Origin: Phoronis australis
Lineage: Eukaryota > Phoronida > Phoronidae
Direction of reading: 5' to 3'
DNA: 35,545 nt
Assembly (NCBI GenBank): GCA_002633005.1
Contig: NMRA01000185.1
Span: 559,854-595,398 of the forward strand
The first letter of the stretch is position 1. Each line of letters starts with the position of its first letter. The notes beneath the pieces are model-generated. The model had not been told where the DNA came from. It made no database searches and was given only the letters and a program-made list of their open reading frames with translations. Positions 33,777 to 35,545 of the stretch are shown piece by piece. The translations under genes and the position numbers were made by a program.

Positions 33777-33831
33777 AGTTCATTTCATCCCCGTATGAAC
33801 GTGCGTGTTTTGGAAGCTGGCGGTGTTTTAC
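33777..33831 (-). CDS. Possible upstream exon of the - strand gene
   Basis: The acceptor TTTATGTTTTCCTATTGACTG...GGGAG and the donor AACT|GTGAGA enclose 18 codons, VKHRQLPKHARSYGDEMN, with phase 0 in and 1 out; this fits the 33168 exon. A possible first exon, ATG at 34176-34178 reading MKLSYVRIK and ending AAG|GTGACT at 34152, would join in phase 0. Both are weaker than the exons downstream. Confidence 0.28.
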
Positions 33832-33849
33832 CTCCCAGTCAGTCAATAG

Positions 33850-34975
33850 GAAAACATAAATTTTTTAACTCGCAGCAATGCATGCGCACCAGCTAAAAAC
33901 CCGTTGTGAATTGTAATCATTCTATTCAGCCCTGTTCTTGTGCAGTGAATGCCGGTACCCGGTGCCAGGATCGGAGTCATATATTCAAAGGTTAACAGTG
34001 AAAAGCTATGGAAAAATTGCATTCATTTGCAGCACCCTCAATCATGTGTTGCATATACTGTGACTCAGTTGACCTACTTAAGGTTACCGCGCGCGTGGTG
34101 AAAAAGTTAACGGCAACCAAAAAAGTGGAGTTGGAATTCTTCGTCAGTCACCTTAATTCTCACATAACTTAACTTCATCGAAGATATGTATAGAAGTAAA
34201 AAGGACCAATGAAGAAAGTAAGTGCTTTTTTAAGTGATAATTTTAAGTGTGGAATGTATTTTTGACGAGGTGAAACCTCAAAATCGGTGGCCGGATTGGC
34301 CTACCTACGGTTTAAAATACATGTAACGAAATGTGTACAGAAAGCGAAGTATTGGCCAACCGAGGGGTTACGTGTTGCCAGGGGGGGGGCTATAGCTCCC
34401 CTACTTGTGTTCACTGCTGCGCTGCCCATGCATGGTCTCTGGATGGTGCGACACAGGGTCAGGGGGGGTTGGGGGCTATTAGCCCCCCATTTTTTTCAAT
34501 ACTGCTATTGGGTATAAATAAACTGCCAAAACCGCGATTCTGTCACTTTATTTTTGTTCTAAATATGCTGCCTAGGCCATGTCTACAGTAATCATAGTAT
34601 CTCATTGCCAGGCCCCGGCCAAAAAACGAGCCACCAATCAGCAAAAAAGTTGTGACCTTGGCCGTGAGAAAACAAGTAAGTTGCGCAAGTAACAGGATTG
34701 AACTTAATTAGGCTGTGGGATCTGGTTCAAACAAACATTTGGACACCTTGAGATTAAGCTTCACAGGTGCCACGGTACAAAACCTACTGTTAACACAATT
34801 GTAAACATTTAACTTGTTATTGTTTGAGATTACTCACACGTGCCAGCGACTACAGCGACCTCTAAAAACAACTCATAGGCTTTCACAAAATAGTAATGCG
34901 GCGTGGCATAGATTGAATTTTTGTTGTTTGTACAATTTGTGAAAATGATTCTAAATATAGCGAATAAGTATTGGA
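33850..34975. other. Region upstream of the glutaminyl-tRNA synthetase gene
   Basis: No recognised coding sequence apart from the possible short exon at 34152-34178. A strong - strand donor (CGT|GTGAGTAATC, exon side 34838) could end a non-coding 5' exon of a gene transcribed leftwards, which would make the space before QARS1 a bidirectional promoter. The two + strand ORFs at 34287-34591 overlap in different frames across G-rich runs and look spurious. Confidence 0.3.
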
Positions 34976-34977
34976 AG

Positions 34978-34986
34978 TATAAAATA
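34978..34986 (+). promoter_or_regulatory. TATA-like box of the glutaminyl-tRNA synthetase gene
   Basis: TATAAAATA lies 99 bp before the ATG. A start of transcription 25-35 bp downstream would give a 5' leader of about 70-80 nt that contains a pyrimidine-rich stretch (TTTCCTAGCTTCACCTTTTT). The assignment rests on position and consensus only. Confidence 0.4.
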
Positions 34987-35084
34987 GTAAAATTTTATCT
35001 ACTCTGCATTTCAAAGTTGTTGCTGGTTTTCATTTTCAAATTTCTGTACATTTCCTAGCTTCACCTTTTTGAGTCCCTGCGAAG

Positions 35085-35198
35085 ATGGCTGACGAAAGAG
35101 TCGTGCTTTTTACCGGCATCGGTTTAACCGAACAAAAAGCGAAAGAAACTCTCAAAAATGAAGTTGTTTCTCAAAATCTGGAAGCTGCAATTCGTGAG
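35085..35198 (+). CDS. QARS1: Glutaminyl-tRNA synthetase, cytoplasmic: first coding exon
   Basis: The ATG at 35085 (context GCGAAGATGGC) opens 38 codons ending CGT GAG|GTGATA, a phase 0 donor. The peptide includes LFTGIGLTEQKAKETLKN. This is the start of the N-terminal non-catalytic domain of eukaryotic GlnRS; the human protein has LFTSLGLSEQKARETLKN at the same place. The enzyme charges tRNA-Gln with glutamine in the cytosol using ATP, and the N-terminal domain helps tRNA binding and, in animals, multisynthetase complex contacts. The class I catalytic core (HIGH and KMSKS-type motifs) lies in later exons beyond the right edge. The start is fixed by alignment and Kozak context. Confidence 0.93.
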
Positions 35199-35545
35199 GT
35201 GATACTTGGTCTTCTTTACTTTCTCATTTGTTTCATCTGTAACTAAAAATCAAACATGTACAAGTTTTAAATATAGAAATTGCAGGCAACACGTAGCCTC
35301 TCGACTCGACTGGCTACAGTTAGGCGACCTAATTATCGGACGTTTTGGCACATTTTGCATTTATTTATATTTAATTGAAAATACTGCGGATTGTGGTAAA
35401 TTTTTTGCTGAAATAAGGACTTGCCTTTACGGAATTGTTCTGTTACTATGTAGTAATAGCCGAGATCACCTGACTCGGGGATCGAACCCGCAACCCCCAT
35501 AAAACCGGCAAGCGTGCTAACCATTCAGCTAATAGGCAATTGCCC
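35199..35545 (+). other. Start of QARS1 intron 1 (runs off the right edge)
   Basis: Begins GTGATACTTGG. No second exon is reached. The intron contains a SINE head on the opposite strand. ORFs at 35206-35502 (+) and 35333-35524 (-) are intronic or SINE-derived. Confidence 0.75.
35451..35541 (-). repeat. tRNA-derived SINE head
   Basis: On the - strand: A box TAGCTGAATGG (35521-35531) and B box GGTTCGATCCC (35478-35488), with GTTAGCACGCTTGCC between. An acceptor-stem-like pairing (TTGCCTA with CAGGTGA) is mostly kept, but the T-arm and acceptor have mismatches, so it is a tRNA-derived SINE or tRNA pseudogene and not a working tRNA. It lies antisense in intron 1 of QARS1. The body continues leftwards to an unclear end. 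Confidence 0.75.

Noticed and set aside
35451-35541. A functional tRNA gene
   Set aside because: The T-arm and acceptor stem have mismatches, and flanking similarity to the 24.7-kb copy points to a SINE.

Overview
This is animal (metazoan) nuclear DNA, very probably from a marine invertebrate. It has no bacterial-style operons. Coding sequence occurs only as short spliced exons between long AT-rich introns and intergenic DNA. The window is full of inverted-repeat transposons, tRNA-derived SINE heads, minisatellites and a CA microsatellite. I cannot name the species from sequence alone.

The one gene I recognise with confidence is at the right edge. A first coding exon on the + strand (35085-35198) encodes the N-terminus of cytoplasmic glutaminyl-tRNA synthetase (QARS1). 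A TATA-like box lies about 100 bp upstream, and intron 1 starts at 35199. Intron 1 contains a tRNA-derived SINE head on the - strand.

From about 34 kb down to 19 kb, a series of - strand segments are open and bounded by good splice signals, and most can be joined in compatible phase (33082-33168, 29033-29123, 28091-28158, 25558-25787, 23503-23753, 23255-23282, 22697-22751, 19682-19735). I read them as one multi-exon gene, possibly head to head with QARS1. The predicted protein looks helical and leucine-rich. I cannot assign a family, and single exon borders are uncertain. Further left there is a candidate two-exon small gene (8043-8758) and several isolated exon-like segments with lower support (3636-3758, 10516-10780, 14463-14569, 15868-15916, 17104-17183).

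Mobile and repeated DNA, left to right: a palindromic minisatellite with a telomere-like core (700-985); an integrase-bearing element with 0.58-0.6 kb inverted ends and a 5-bp target duplication (4364-7302); a CA microsatellite (11704-11754); two copies of a dispersed repeat (12.5 and 13.4 kb) with a third at 32.7 kb; a TIR element with GC-rich subterminal repeats (14092-16099) and a relative near 21 kb; a 29-bp minisatellite (24048-24337); a SINE head (24.7 kb); a palindromic repeat cluster (24.85-25.2 kb); a hAT-like MITE (29355-29643); a TTAA-flanked TIR element (30017-31662); and a short hairpin element (31901-32026).

The most unusual object is the 4364-7302 element. Its integrase C-terminus resembles Ty3/gypsy, but its ends are inverted rather than direct repeats. 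This suggests either a Ginger-type DNA transposon or an aberrant palindromic retroelement insertion.
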